In this document: piece after piece, positions 26,443-38,677 of the stretch
Layout: the number at the start of each line of letters is the position of its first letter
Position numbering within the stretch: the stretch's first letter is position 1
DNA from: Clusia tigrina
Lineage: Eukaryota > Arthropoda > Insecta > Diptera > Clusiidae
Direction of reading: 5' to 3'
NCBI GenBank assembly: GCA_920105625.2
Contig: OV050030.1
Location: 248,589,889-248,653,888, forward strand
Length of the DNA stretch: 64,000 nt
The notes under the pieces: model-generated
What the model was told of the DNA's origin: nothing
Databases searched by the model: none
What the model saw: the letters and a program-made list of their open reading frames with translations, nothing else
Position numbers and translations under genes: made by a program

Positions 26443-29400
26443 GACAGGTGTAGGACGTACCGTATAGAAATTAGGGCCATTTGAAGTTTTATCAGTGTTT
26501 GATTTAGGACTCAACGGTAGCATAGCTTTGAGCGATATCTTAAATTGACAAGAGGCTCGAGTATTTTATTGTTGCAAAATTTCAAGGTTTTATGACGCTC
26601 CAGTAAAAAGTTAAAAGCATTTGTATGTTGCAAACTTTGATAGGTGTAGGACGTACCGTATAGAAGTTAAGGCCATTTGAAGTTATATCATTGTTTGATT
26701 TGGGACCCAAGGGTAGCATAGCTTTGAGCGATAGCTTAAATTGACAAGAGGCTCGAGTACTTTATTGTTGCAAAATTTCAAGGTTTTATGACGCTCCAGT
26801 AAAAAGTTACAAGCATTTGTATGTTGCAAACTTTGATAGGTGTAGGACGTACCGTATAGAAGTTAGGGCCATTTGAAGTTTTATCATTGTTTGATTTGGG
26901 ACTCAAGGGTAGCATAGCTTTGAGCGATAGCTTAAATTGACAAGAGGCTCGAGTACTTTATTGTTACAAAATTTCAAGGTTTTATGACGCTCCAGTAAAA
27001 AGTTACAAGCATTTGTATGTTGCAAACTTTGATAGGTGTAGGACGTACCGTATAGAGGTTAGGGCCATTTGAAGTTTTATCATTGTTTGATTTGGGACTC
27101 AAGGGTAGCATAGCTTTGAGCGATAGCTTAAATTGACAAAAAGCTCGATTACTTTATTGTTACAAAATTTCAATGTTTTATGACGCTCCAGTAAAAAGTT
27201 ACAAGCATTTGTATGTTGCAAACTTTGATAGGTGTAGGACGTACCGTATAGAAGTTAGGGCCATTTGAAGTTTTATCAGTGTTTGATTTGGGACTCAAGG
27301 GTAGCATAACTTTCAGCGATTGCTTAAATTGACAAGAGGCTCGAGTACTATATTGTTACAAAATTTCAAGGTTTTATGACGCTCCAGTAAAAAGTTACAA
27401 GCATTTGTATGTTGCAAACTTTGATAGGTGTAGGACGTACCGTATAGAAGTTAGGGCTATTTGAAGTTTTATCTTTGTTTGATTTGGGACTCAAGGGTAG
27501 CACAGCTTTGAGCGATAGCTTAAATTGACAAGAGGCTCGAGTACTTTATTGTTGCGAAATTTCAAGGTTTTATGACGCTCCAGTAAAAAGTTACAAGCAT
27601 TTGTATGTTGCAAACTTTGATAGGTGTAGGATGTACCGTATAGAAGTTAGGGCTAGTTGAAGATTTATCATTGTTTGATTTGGGACTCAAGGGTAGCATA
27701 GCTTTGAGCGATAGCTTAAATTGACAAGAGGCTCGAGTACTTTATTGTTGCAAAATTTAAAGGTTTTATGACGTTCCAGTAAAAAGTTACAAGAATTTGT
27801 ATGTTGCAAACTTTGATAGGTGTAGGACGTACCGTATAGAAGTTAGGGCCATTTGAAGTTTTATCATTGTTTGCTTTGGGACTCAAGGGTAGTATAGCTT
27901 AGAGCGATAGCTTAAATTGACAAGAGGCTCGAGTACTTTATTGTTTCAAAATTTCAAGGTTTTATGACGCTCCAGTAAAAAGTTACAAGCATTTGTATGT
28001 TGCAAACTTTGAGAGGTGCAGGACGTACCGTATAGAAGCTAGGGCCATTTGAAGTTTTATCAGTGTTTGATTTAGGACTCAAGGGTAGCACAGCTTTGAG
28101 CGATAGCTTAAATTGACAAGAGGCTCGAGTACTTTATTGTTGCAAAATTTCAAGGTTTTATGACGCTTCAGTAAAAAGTTACAAGCATTTGTATGTTGCA
28201 AACTTTGATAGGTGTATAACGTACCGTATAGAAGTTAGGGCCATTTGAAGTTTTATCATTGTTTGATTTGGGACTCAAGGGTAGCATAGCTTTGAGCGAT
28301 ATCTGAAATTGACAAGAGGCTCGAGTACTTTATTGTTGCAAAATTTCAAGGTTTTATGACGCTCCAGTAAAAAGTTACAAAAATTTGTATGTTGCAAACT
28401 TTGATAGGCGTAGGACGTACCGTATAGAAGTTAGGGCCATTTGAAGTTTTATCATTGTTTGATTTGGGACTCAAGGGTAGCATAGCTTTGAGCGATAGCT
28501 TAAATTGACAAGAGGCTCGAGTACTTTATTGTTGCAAAATTGCAAGGTTTTATGACGCTCCAGTAAAAAGTTACAAGTATTTATATGTTGCAAACTTTGA
28601 TAGGTGTAGGACGTACCGTATAGAAGTTAGGGCCATTTGAAGTTTTATCAGTGTTTGATTTGGGATTCAAGGGTAGCATAGTTTTGAGCGATAGCTTAAG
28701 TTGACAAGAGGCTCGAGTACTTTATTGTTGCCAAATCTCAAGGTTTTATGACGCTCCAGTAAAAAGTTACAAGCATTTGTATGTTGCAAACTTTGATAGG
28801 TGTAGGACGTACCATATAGTAGTTAGGGCCATTTGAAGTTTTATCAGTGTTTGATTTGGGACTCAAGGGTAGCATAACTTTGAGCGATTGCTTAAATTGA
28901 CAAGAGGCTCGAGTACCATATTGTTACAAAATTTCAAGGTTTTATGACGCTCCAGTAAAAAGTTACAAGCATTTGTATGTTGCAAACTTTGATAGGTGTA
29001 GAACGTACCATATAGTAGTTAGGGCCATTTGAAGTTTTATCAGTGTTTGATTTGGGACTCAAGGGTAGCATAACTTGGAGCGATTGCTTAAATTGACAAG
29101 AGGCTCGAGTACCATATTGTTACAAAATTTCAAGGTTTTATGACGCTCCAGTAAAAAGTTACAAGCATTTGTATGTTGCAAACTTTGATAGGTGTAGGAC
29201 GTACCGTATAGAAGTTAGGGCCATTTGAAGTTTCATCAGTGTTTGATTTGGGACTCAAGGGTAGCATAGCTTAGAGCGATAGCTTAAATTGACAAGAGGC
29301 TCGAGTACTTTATTGTTTCAAAATTTCAAGGTTTTATGACGCTCCAGTAAAAAGTTACAAGCATTTGTATGTTGCAAACTTTGAGAGGTGCAGGACGTAC

Positions 29401-29610
29401 CGTATAGAAGTTAGGGCCATTTGAAGTTTTATCATTGTTTGATTTGGGACTCAAGGGTAGCATAGCTTTGAGCGATAGCTTAAATTTACAAGAGGCTCGA
29501 GTACTTTATTGTTACAAAATTTCAAGGTTTTATGACGCTCCAGTAAAAAGTTACAAGCATTTGTATGTTGCAAACTTTGATAGGTGTAGGACGTTCCGTA
29601 TAGAAGTTAG

Positions 29611-29692
29611 GGCCATTTGAAGTTTTATCATTGTTTGTTTTGGGACTCAAGGGCCATTTGAAGGTTTATCAGTGTTTGATTTGGGACTCAAG
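29611..29692 (+). repeat. 41-bp internal tandem duplication (236-bp monomer)
   Basis: The segment starting GGCCATTTGAAG at 29611 restarts at 29652, 41 bp later. At the junction ACTCAAGGG runs into CCATTTG instead of TAGCAT. AGGG is common to the donor (GTTAGGGCC) and acceptor (CAAGGGTAG), so a 4-base microhomology joins them. With a 1-base loss in TTTTGTAACAAATTTC the monomer is 236 bp. The same structure occurs at 42139, 52645, 54253, 57233, 58192, 59347, 60137 and 61095. Confidence 0.92.
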
Positions 29693-29956
29693 GGTAGCAT
29701 AACTTTGAGCGATTGCTTAAATTGACAAGAGGCTCGAGTACTATTTTGTAACAAATTTCAAGGGTTTATGACGCTCCAGTAAAAAGTTACAAGCATTTGT
29801 ATGTTGCAAACTTTGATAGGTGTAGGACGTACCGTCTAGAAGTTAGGGCCATTTGAAGTTTTATCAGTGTTTGATTTGGGATTCAAGGGTAGCATAGTTT
29901 TGAGCGATAGCTTACAAGAGGCTCGGATACTTTATTGATGCAAAATTTCAAGGTTT

Positions 29957-29987
29957 TATCAAAGTTTGTATGTTGCAAACTTTGATA
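29957..29987 (+). repeat. Perfect 12-bp inverted repeat, founder-like copy
   Basis: The arm TATCAAAGTTTG is followed by the loop TATGTTG and the exact reverse complement CAAACTTTGATA. The usual monomer has TTATGACGCTCC...CAAGCATTTG here, giving only a 4-bp TTTG/CAAA match around the same loop. The change replaces about 26 bases with CAAAG. The same monomer also lacks 6 bases in GATAGCTTACAAGAGG. This is the only copy outside 57.5-61.7 kb. It could extrude as a cruciform or hairpin, but no function is shown. Confidence 0.93.
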
Positions 29988-32900
29988 GGTGTAGGACGTA
30001 CCGTATAGAAGTTAGGGCCATTTGAAGTTTTATCTTTGTTTGATTTGGGATTCAAGGGTAGCATAGCTTTGAGCGATAGCTTAAATTGACAAGAGGCTCG
30101 AGTACTTTATTGTTACAAAATTTCAAGGTTTTATGACTCTCCAATAAAAAGTTATAAGCATTTGTATGTTCCAAACTTTGATAGGTGTAGGACGTACCGT
30201 ATAGAAGTTAGGGCCATTTGAAGCTTTATAATTGTTTGATTTGGGACTTAAGGGTAGCATAGCTTTGAGCGATAGCTTAAATTGACAAGAGGCTCGAGTA
30301 CTTTATTGTTACACAATTTCAAGGTTTTATGACGCTCCAGTAAAAAGTTACAAGCATTTGTATGTTGCAAACTTTGATAGTGTAGGACGTACCGTATAGA
30401 AGTTAGGGCCATTTGAAGTTTTATCTTTGTTTGATTTGGGACTCAAGGGTAGCATAGCTTTGAGCGATAGCTTAAATTGACAAAAAGCTCGAGTACTTTA
30501 TTGTTACAAAATGTCAAGGTTTTATGACGCTCCAGTAAAAAGTTACAAGCATTTGTATGTTGCAAACTTTGATAGGTGTAGGACGTACCGTATAAAAGTT
30601 AGGGCCATTTGAAGTTTCATCAGTGTTTGATTTGGGACTCAAGGGTAGCATAACTTTGAGCGATTGCTTAAATTGACAAGAGGCTCGAGTACTATATTGT
30701 TACAAAATTTCAAGGTTTTATGACGCTCCAGTAAAAAGTTATAAGCATTTGTATGTTCCAAACTTTGATAGGTGTAGGACGTACCGTATAGAAGTTAGGG
30801 CCATTTGAAGTTTTAGCATTGCTGGATTTGGGACTCAAGGATAGCTAAGCTTTGAGCGATAGGTTAAATTGACAAGAGGCTCGAGTACTTTATTGTTGCA
30901 AAATTTCAAGGTTTATGACGCTCCAGTAAAAAGTTACAAGCATTTGTATGTTGCAAACTGTGATAGGTGTAGGACGTACCGTATAGTAGTTAGGGCCATT
31001 TGAAGTTTTATCAGTGTTTGATTTGGGACTCAAGGTTAGCATAACTTTGAGCGATTGCTTAAATTGACAAGAGGCTCGAGTACTATATTGTTACAAAATT
31101 TCAAGGTTTTATGACGCTCCAGTAAAAAGTTACAAGCATTTGTATGTTGCAAACTTTGATAGTGTAGGACGTACCGTATAGAAGTTAGGGCCATTTGAAG
31201 TTTTATCATTGTTTGATTTGGGACTCAAGGGGAGCATAGCTTTGAGCGATAGCTTAAATTGACAAAAAACTCGAGTACTTTATTGTTACAAAATTTCAAG
31301 GTTTTATGACGCTCCAGTAAAAAGTTACAAGCATTTGTATGTTGCAAACTTTGATAGGTGTAGGACGTACCGTATAGAAGTTAGGGCCATTTGAAGTTTT
31401 ATCAGTGTTTGATTTGGGACTCAAGGGTAGCATAACTTTGAGCGATTGCTTAAATTGACAAGAGGCTCGAGTACTATATTGTTACAAAATTTCAAGGTTT
31501 TATGACGCTCCAGTAAAAAGTTACAAGCATTTGTATGTTGCAAACTTTGACAGGTGTAGGACGTACCGTATAGAAATTAGGGCCATTTGAAGTTTTATCA
31601 GTGTTTGATTTAGGACTCAACGGTAGAATAGCTTTGAGCGATAGCTTAAATTGACAAGAGGCTCGAATACTTTATTGTTGCAAAATCTCAAGGTTTTATG
31701 ACGCTCCAGTAAAAAGTTACAAGCATTTGTATGTTGCAAACTTTGATAGGTGTAGGACGTACCGTATAGAAGTTAGGGCCATTTGAAGGTTTATCATTGT
31801 TTGATTTGGGACTCAAGGGTAGCATAGCTTTGAGCGATAGCTTAAATTGACAAGAGGCTCGAGTACTTTATTGTTGCAAAATTTCAAGGTTTTATGACGC
31901 TCCAGTAAAAAGTTACAAGCATTTGTATGTTGCAAACTTTGATAGGTGTAGGACGTACCGTATAGAAGTTAGGGCCATTTGAAGTTTTATCATTGTTTGA
32001 TTTGGGACTCAAGGGTAGCATAGCTTCGAGCGATAGCTTAAATTGACAAAAAGCTCGAGTACTTTATTGTTACAAAATTTCAAGGTTTTATGACGCTCCA
32101 GTAAAAAGTTACAAGCATTTGTATGTTGCAAACTTTGATAGTGTAGGACGTACCGTATAGAAGTTAGGGCCATTTGAAGTTTTATCATTGTTTCATTTGG
32201 AACTCAAGGGTAGCATAGCTTTGAGCGATAGCTTAAATTGACAAAAAGCTCGAGTACTTTATTGTTACAAAATTTCAAGGTTTTATGACGCTCCAGTAAA
32301 AAGTTACAAGCATTTGTATGTTGCAAACTTTGATAAGTGTAGGACGTACCGTATAGAAGTTAGGGCCATTTGAAGTTTTATCAGTGTTTGATTTGGGACT
32401 CAAGGGTAGCATAACTTTGAGCGATTGCTTAAATTGACAAGAGGCTCGAGTACTATATTGTTACAAAATTTCAAGGTTTTATGACGCTCCAGTAAAAAGT
32501 TACAAGCATTTGTATGTTGCAAACTTTGATAGGTGTATGACGTACCGTATAGAAGTTAGGGCTATTTGAAGTTTTATCAGTGTTTGATTTGGGATTCAAG
32601 GGTAGCATAGTTTTGAGCGATAGCTTAAATTGACAAGATGCTCGAGTACTTTATTGTTGCAAAATCTCAAGGTTTTATGACGCTCCAGTAAAAAGTTACA
32701 AGCATTTGTATGTTGCAAACTTTGATAGGTGTAGGACGTACCGTATAGAAGTTAGGGCCATTTGAAGTTTTATCACTGTTTGATTTGGGACTAAGGATAG
32801 CTAAGCTTTGAGCGATAGCTTAAATTGACAAGAGGCTCGAGTACTTTATTGTTGCAAAATTTCAAGGTTTTATGACGCTCCAGTAAAAAATTACAAGCAT

Positions 32901-33030
32901 TTGTATGTTGCAAACTTTGATAGTGTAGGACGTACCGTATAGAAGTTAGGGCCATTTGAAGTTTTATCTTTGTTTGATTTGGGATTCAATGGTAGCATAG
33001 CTTTGAGCGATAGCTTAAATTGACAAGAGG
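29988..33030 (+). repeat. 15-monomer version of the higher-order unit
   Basis: Starting with TATCTTTG near 30033, the segment runs through GACTCTCC, ACACAATTTC, GATAGTGTAGG, ATAAAAGTTAGG, TTCCAAAC/TTGCTGG, AACTGTG, GTTAGC, GGGGAGC, GACAGG/CAACGG, GGAACTC, GATAAGTG, GTGTATGACG, AAATCTC and CTAAGGATAGC. The next TATCTTTG is near 32966, about 2,933 bp later (15 monomers minus 7 bases). The extra unit relative to 8030-10768 is the ATAAAAGTTAGG monomer near 30590. No gene. Confidence 0.83.
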
Positions 33031-34365
33031 CTCGAGTACTTTATTGTTACAAAATTTCAAGGTTTTATGACTCTCCAGTAAAAAGTTATAAGCATTTGTA
33101 TGTTCCAAACTTTGATAGGTGTAGGACGTACCGTATAGAAGTTAGGGCCATTTGAAGCTTTATCATTGTTTGATTTGAGACTCAAGGGTAGCATAGCTTT
33201 GAGCGATAGCTTAAATTGACAAGAGGCTCGAGTACTTTATTGTTACACGATTTCAAGGTTTTATGACGCTCCAGTAAAAAGTTACAAGCATTTGTATGTT
33301 GCAAACTTTGATAGTGTAGGACGTACCGTATAGAAGTTAGGGCCATTTGAAATTTTATCATTGTTTGATTTGGGACTCAAGGGTAGCATAGCTTTGAGCG
33401 ATAGCTTAAATTGATAAAAAGCTCGAGTACTTTATTGTTACAAAATTTCAAGGTTTTATGACGCTCCAGTAAAAAGTTACAAGCATTTGTATCTTGCAAA
33501 CTTTGATAGGTGTAGGACGTACCGTATAAAAGTTAGGGCCATTTGAAGTTTTATCAGTGTTTGATTTGGGACTCAAGGGTAGCATAAATTTGAGCGATTG
33601 CTTATATTGACAAGAGGCTCGAGTACTATATTGTTACAAAATTTCAAGGTTTTATGACGCTCCAGTAAAAAGTTATAAGCATTTGTATGTTCCAAACTTT
33701 GATAGGTGTAGGACGTACCGTATAGAAGTTAGGGCCATTTGAAGTTTTATCATTGCTGGATTTGGGACTCAAGGGTAGCTAAGCTTTGAGCGATAGCTTA
33801 AATTGACAAGAGGCTCGAGTACTTTATTGTTGCAAAATTTCAAGGTTTATGACGCTCCAGTAAAAAGTTACAAGCATTTGTATGTTGCAAACTGTGATAG
33901 GTGTAGGCCGTACCGTATAGTAGTTAGGGCCATTTGAAGTTTTATCAGTGTTTGATTTGGGACTCAAGGTTAGCATAACTTTGAGCGATTGCTTAAATTG
34001 ACAAGAGGCTCGAGTACTATATTGTTACAAAATTTCAAGGTTTTATGACGCTCCAGTAAAAAGTTACAAGCATTTGTATGTTGCAAACTTTGACAGGTGT
34101 AGGACGTACCGTATAGAAATTAGGGCCATTTGAAGTTTTATCAGTGTTTGATTTAGGACTCAACGGTAGCATAGCTTTGAGCGATATCTTAAATTGACAA
34201 GAGGCTCGAGTACTTTATTGTTGCAAAATTTCAAGGTTTTATGACGCTCCAGTAAAAAGTTACAAGCATTTGTATGTTGCAAACTTTGATAGGTGTAGGA
34301 CGTACCGTATAGAAGTTAGGGCCATTTGAAGTTATATCATTGTTTGATTTGGGACCCAAGGGTAG
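33031..34365 (+). repeat. Seven-monomer block recurring at offset 10,016 bp, left copy
   Basis: This block matches about 43040-44381. Shared rare markers are GAAATTTTATC near 33350, TTGATAAAAAGC near 33411, TATCTTGC near 33491, CTTATATTG near 33602 and CAAGGGTAGCTAAGC near 33775. Private differences include GTGTAGGCCG near 33903 and TAAATTTGAGCG near 33587. The end is marked by a hybrid monomer at 34340-34420 that begins as the GGGACCC type and finishes as the GCGACTGC/AGAGTCTCG type. Confidence 0.83.
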
Positions 34366-36521
34366 CATAACTTCGAGCGACTGCTTAAATTGACAAGAGT
34401 CTCGAGTACTATATTGTAACAAAATTTCAAGGTTTTATGACGCTCCAGTAAAAAGTTACAAGCAGTTGTATGTTGCAAACTTTGATAGGTGTAGGACGTA
34501 CCGTACAGAAGTTAGGGCCATTTGAAGTTTTAGCAGTGTTTTGTGATTTGGGACTCAAGGGTAGCACAGCTTTGAGCGATAGCTTATATTGACAAGAGTC
34601 TCGAGTACTTTATTGTTAGAAAATTTCAAGGTTTTATGACGCTCCAGTAAAAAATTACAAGCATTTGTATGTTGCAAACTTTGATAGGTGTAGGACGTAC
34701 CGTACAGAAGTTAGAGCCATTTGAAGTTTTAGCAGTGTTTTGTGATTTGGGACTCAAGGGTAGCACAGCTTTGAGCGATAGCTTAAATTGACAAGAGGCT
34801 CGAATACTTTATTGTTGCAAACTTTCAAGGTTTTATGACGCTTCAGTAAAAAGTTACAAGCATTTGTATGTTGCAAACTTTGTTAGGTGTAGGACGTACC
34901 GTATAGAAGTTAGGGCCATTTGAAGTTTTATCATTGTTTGATTTGGGACTCAAGGGTAGCATAGCTTTGAGCGATATCTTAAATTGACAAGAGGCTCGAG
35001 TACTTTATTGTTGCAAAATTTCAAGGTTTTATGACGCTCCAGTAAAAAGTTACAAGAATTTGTATGTTGCAAACTTTGATAGGTGTAGGACGTACCGTAT
35101 AGAAGTTAGGGCCATTTGAAGTTTTATCACTGTTTGATTTGGGACTAAGGATAGCTAAGCTTTGAGCGATAGCTTAAATTGACAAGAGGCTCGAGTACTT
35201 TATTGTTGCAAAATTTCAAGGTTTTATGACGCTCCAGTAAAAAATTACAAGCATTTGTATGTTGCAAACTTTGATAGTGTAGGACGTACCGTATAGAAGT
35301 TAGGGCCATTTGAAGTTTTATCTTTGTTTGATTTGGGATTCAAGGGTAGCATAGCTTTGAGCGATAGCTTAAATTAACAAGAGGCTCGAGTACTTTATTG
35401 TTACAAAATTTGAAGGTTTTATGACTCTCCAGTAAAAAGTTATAAGCATTTGTATGTTCCAAACTTTGATAGGTGTAGGACGCACCGTATAGAAGTTAGG
35501 GCCATTTGGGACTCAAGGGTAGCATAGCTTTGAGCGATAGCTTAAATTGACAAGAGGCTCGAGTACTTTATTGTTACACGATTTCAAGGTTTTATGACGC
35601 TCCAGTAAAAAGTTACAAGCATTTGTATGTTGCAAACTTTGATAGTGTAGGACGTACCGTATAGAAGTTAGGGCCATTTGAAGTTTTATCATTGTTTGAT
35701 TTGGGACTCAAGGGTAGCATAGCTTTGAGCGATAGCTTAAATTGACAAAAAGCTCGAGTACTTTATTGTTACAAAATTTCAAGGTTTTATGACGCTCCAG
35801 TAAAAAGTTACAAGCATTTGTATCTTGCAAACTTTGATAGGTGTAGGACGTACCGTATAAAAGTTAGGGCCATTTGAAGTTTTATCAGTGTTTGATTTGG
35901 GACTCAAGGGTAGCATAACTTTGAGCGATTGCTTAAATTGACAAGAGGCTCGAGTACTATATTGTTACAAAATTTCAAGGTTTTATGACGCTCCAGTAAA
36001 AAGTTATAAGCATTTGTATGTTCCAAACTTTGATAGGTGTAGGACGTACCGTATAGAAGTTAGGGCCATTTGAAGTTTTATCATTGCTGGATTTGGGACT
36101 CAAGGATAGCTAAGCTTTGAGCGATAGCTTAAATTGACAAGAGGCTCGAGTACTTTATTGTTGCAAAATTTCAAGGTTTATGACGCTCCAGTAAAAGGTT
36201 ACAAGCATTTGTATGTTGCAAACTGTGATAGGTGTAGGACGTACCGTATAGTAGTTAGGGCCATTTGAAGTTTTATCAGTGTTTGATTTGGGACTCAAGG
36301 TTAGCATAACTTTGAGCGATTGCTTAAATTGACAAGAGGCTCGAGTACTATATTGTTACAAAATTTCAAGGTTTTATGACGCTCCAGTAAAAAGTTACAA
36401 GCATTTGTATGTTGCAAACTTTGACAGGTGTAGGACGTACCGTATAGAAATTAGCGCCATTTGAAGTTTTATCAGTGTTTGATTTAGGACTCAACGGTAG
36501 CATAGCTTTGAGCGATATCTT
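34366..36521 (+). repeat. Left part of the 11,391-bp-offset segmental repeat
   Basis: This part matches 45757-47912. It begins with two 199-bp monomers (TTTTGTGATTT variants, marker GCAGTG at 34533 and 34732) whose counterparts lie at 45924 and 46123. The series continues with TTTGTTAGG near 34882, CTAAGGATAGC, TATCTTTG, GACTCTCC, a 23-base deletion near 35509, TATCTTGC, TTGCTGG, AAAAGGTTAC near 36196 and TTAGCGCC near 36451. Sharing such rare indels at a constant offset shows one ancestral segment. No gene. Confidence 0.88.
35490..35525 (+). repeat. 23-base deletion between ATTTG direct repeats
   Basis: GGCCATTTGGGACTCAAG replaces the normal form, in which 23 bases separate CCATTTG from GGACTC. 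The removed part lies between two ATTTG pentamers, as expected for slippage or single-strand annealing. The monomer is about 173 bp. The identical deletion is at about 46900, 11,391 bp downstream, so it predates that segmental duplication. Confidence 0.88.
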
Positions 36522-38677
36522 AAATTGACAAGAGGCTCGAGTACTTTATTGTTGCAAAATTTCAAGGTTTTATGACGCTCCAGTAAAAAGTTACAAGCAT
36601 TTGTATGTTGCAAACTTTGATAGGTGTAGGACGTACCGTATAGAAGTAAGGGCCATTTGAAGTTATATCATTGTTTGATTTGGGACCCAAGGGTAGCATA
36701 GCTTTGAGCGATAGCTTAAATTGACAAGAGGCTCGAGTACTTTATTGTTGCAAAATTTCAAGGTTTTATGACGCTCCAGTAAAAAGTTACAAGCATTTGT
36801 ATGTTGCAAACTTTGATAGGTGTAGGACGTACCGTATAGAAGTTAGGGCCATTTGAAGTTTTATCATTGTTTGATTTGGGACTCAAGGGTAGCATAGCTT
36901 TGAGCGATAGCTTAAATTGACAAGAGGCTCGAGTACTTTATTGTTACAAAATTTCAAGGTTTTATGACGCTCCAGTAAAAAGTTACAAGCATTTGTATGT
37001 TGCAAACTTTGATAGGTGTAGGACGTACCGTATAGAGGTTAGGGCCATTTGAAGTTTTATCATTGTTTGATTTTTGACTCAAGGGTAGCATAGCTTTGAG
37101 CGATAGCTTAAATTGACAAAAAGCTCGAGTACTTTATTGTTACAAAATTTCAAGGTTTTATGACACTCCAGTAAAAAGTTACAAGCATTTGTATGTTGCA
37201 AACTTTGATAGGTGTAGGACGTACCGTATAGAAGTTAGGGCCATTTGAAGTTTTATCAGTGTTTGATTTGGGACTCAAGGGTAGCATAACTTTGAGCGAT
37301 TGCTTAAATTGACAAGAGGCTCGAGTACTATATTGTTACAAAATTTCAAGGTTTTATGACGCTCCAGTAAAAAGTTACAAGCATTTGTATGTTGCAAACT
37401 TTGATAGGTGTAGGACGTACCGTATAGAAGTTAGGGCTATTTGAAGTTTTATCAGTGTTTGATTTGGGACTCAAGGGTAGCATAACTTTGAGCGACTGCT
37501 TAAATTGACAAGAGTCTCGAGTACTATATTGTAACAAAATTTCAAGGTTTTATGACGCTCCAGTAAAAAGTTACAAGCAGTTGTATGTTGCAAACTTTGA
37601 TAGGTGTAGGACGTACCGTATAGAAGTTAGGGCTATTTGAAGTTTTATCAGTGTTTGATTTGGGATTCAAGGGTAGCATAGTTTTGAGCGATAGCTTAAA
37701 TTGACAAGATGCTCGAGTACTTTATTGTTGCAAAATCTCAAGGTTTTATGACGCTCCAGTAAAGAGTTACAAGCATTTGTATGTTGCAAACTTTGATAGA
37801 TGTAGGACGTACCGTATAGAAGTTAGGGCCATTTGAAGTTTTATCATTGTTTGATTTGGGACTCAAGGGTAGCACAGCTTGGAGCGATAGCTTAAATTGA
37901 CAAGAGGCTCGAGTACTTTATTGTTGCAAAAGTTCAAGGTTTTATGACGCTCCAGTAAAAAGTTACAAGCATTTGTATGTTGGAAACTTTGATAGGTGTA
38001 GGATGTACCGTATAGAAGTTAGGGCTAGTTGAAGATTTATCATTGTTTGATTTGGGACTCAAGGGTAGCATAGCTTTGAGCGATAGCTTAAATTGACAAG
38101 AGGCTCGAGTACTTTATTGTTGCAAAATTTAAAGGTTTTATGACGCTCCAGTAAAAAGTTACAAGAATTTGTATGTTGAAAACTTTGATAGGTGTAGGAC
38201 GTACCGTATAGAAGTTAGGGCCATTTGAAGTTTTATCATTGTTTGCTTTGGGACTCAAGGGTAGCATAGCTTAGAGCGATAGCTTAAATTGACAAGAGGC
38301 TCGAGTACTTTATTGTTTCAAAATTTCAAGGTTTTATGACGCTCCAGTAAAAAGTTACAAGCATTTCTATGTTGCAAACTTTGAGAGGTGCAGGACGTAC
38401 CGTATAGAAGTTAGGGCCATTTGAAGTTTTATCAGTGTTTGATTTGGGACTCAAGGGTAGCACAGCTTTGAGCGATAGCTTAAATTGACAAGAGGCTCGA
38501 GTACTTTATTGTTGCAAAATTTCAAGGTTTTATGACGCTTCAGTAAAAAGTTACAAGCATTTGTATGTTGCAAACTTTGATAGGTGTATAACGTACCGTA
38601 TAGAAGTTAGGGCCATTTGAAGTTTTATCATTGTTTGATTTGGGACTCAAGGGTAGCATAGCTTTGAGCGATATCTG
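36522..38677 (+). repeat. 11-monomer tandem block, copy 1 (2,156 bp)
   Basis: This is the first of two tandem copies with a period of exactly 11 x 196 = 2,156 bp. Markers are ATATCATTG/GGGACCC at 36665, ATAGAGGTTAGG near 37033, ATGACACTCC near 37160, GCGACTGC/AGAGTCTCG, AAGCAGTTG, AAATCTC with GTAAAGAG, GATAGATGTAGG, TTGGAAAC, GCTAGTTGAAGATTTA near 38025, TTGAAAAC, AGAGGTGCAGG and GTGTATAACG at 38586. Private changes include TTTTTGACTC near 37072 and CTTGGAGCG near 37879. Confidence 0.9.

Larger units (their letters stand above)
26443..29990 (+). repeat. Satellite block copied at 36.4-42.3 kb and 55.1-57.6 kb
   Basis: This block is the left member of several long matches. Markers include GACAGG/CAACGG near 26443, ATATCATTG with GGGACCC near 26685, ATAGAGGTTAGG near 27050, GGGCTAGTTGAAGATTTA near 27650, AGAGGTGCAGG near 28012, GTGTATAACG near 28214, ATAGGCGTAGG near 28406, CAAGTATTTATATG near 28574, ACCATATAGTAG near 28812 and ACGTTCCG near 29592. 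Offsets to the second copy are 9,980, then 10,372, then 12,528 bp, so 392 and 2,156 bp (2 and 11 monomers) are extra there. About 27490-29990 recurs at 55112-57612 at an offset of 27,622 bp. Confidence 0.85.

Noticed and set aside
29957..29987. Terminal inverted repeat of a small transposon
   Set aside because: The arms are separated by only 7 bases, no target-site duplication is seen, and all flanking DNA is ordinary satellite in register apart from the local replacement.
13840..34365. One strict 14-monomer unit repeating throughout 13.8-34.4 kb
   Set aside because: The marker order is conserved, but spacings vary (2,743, 4,688, 4,297, 3,721 and 2,933 bp) with monomer gains, losses and splices, so a single fixed period is not supported beyond 8.0-13.6 kb.
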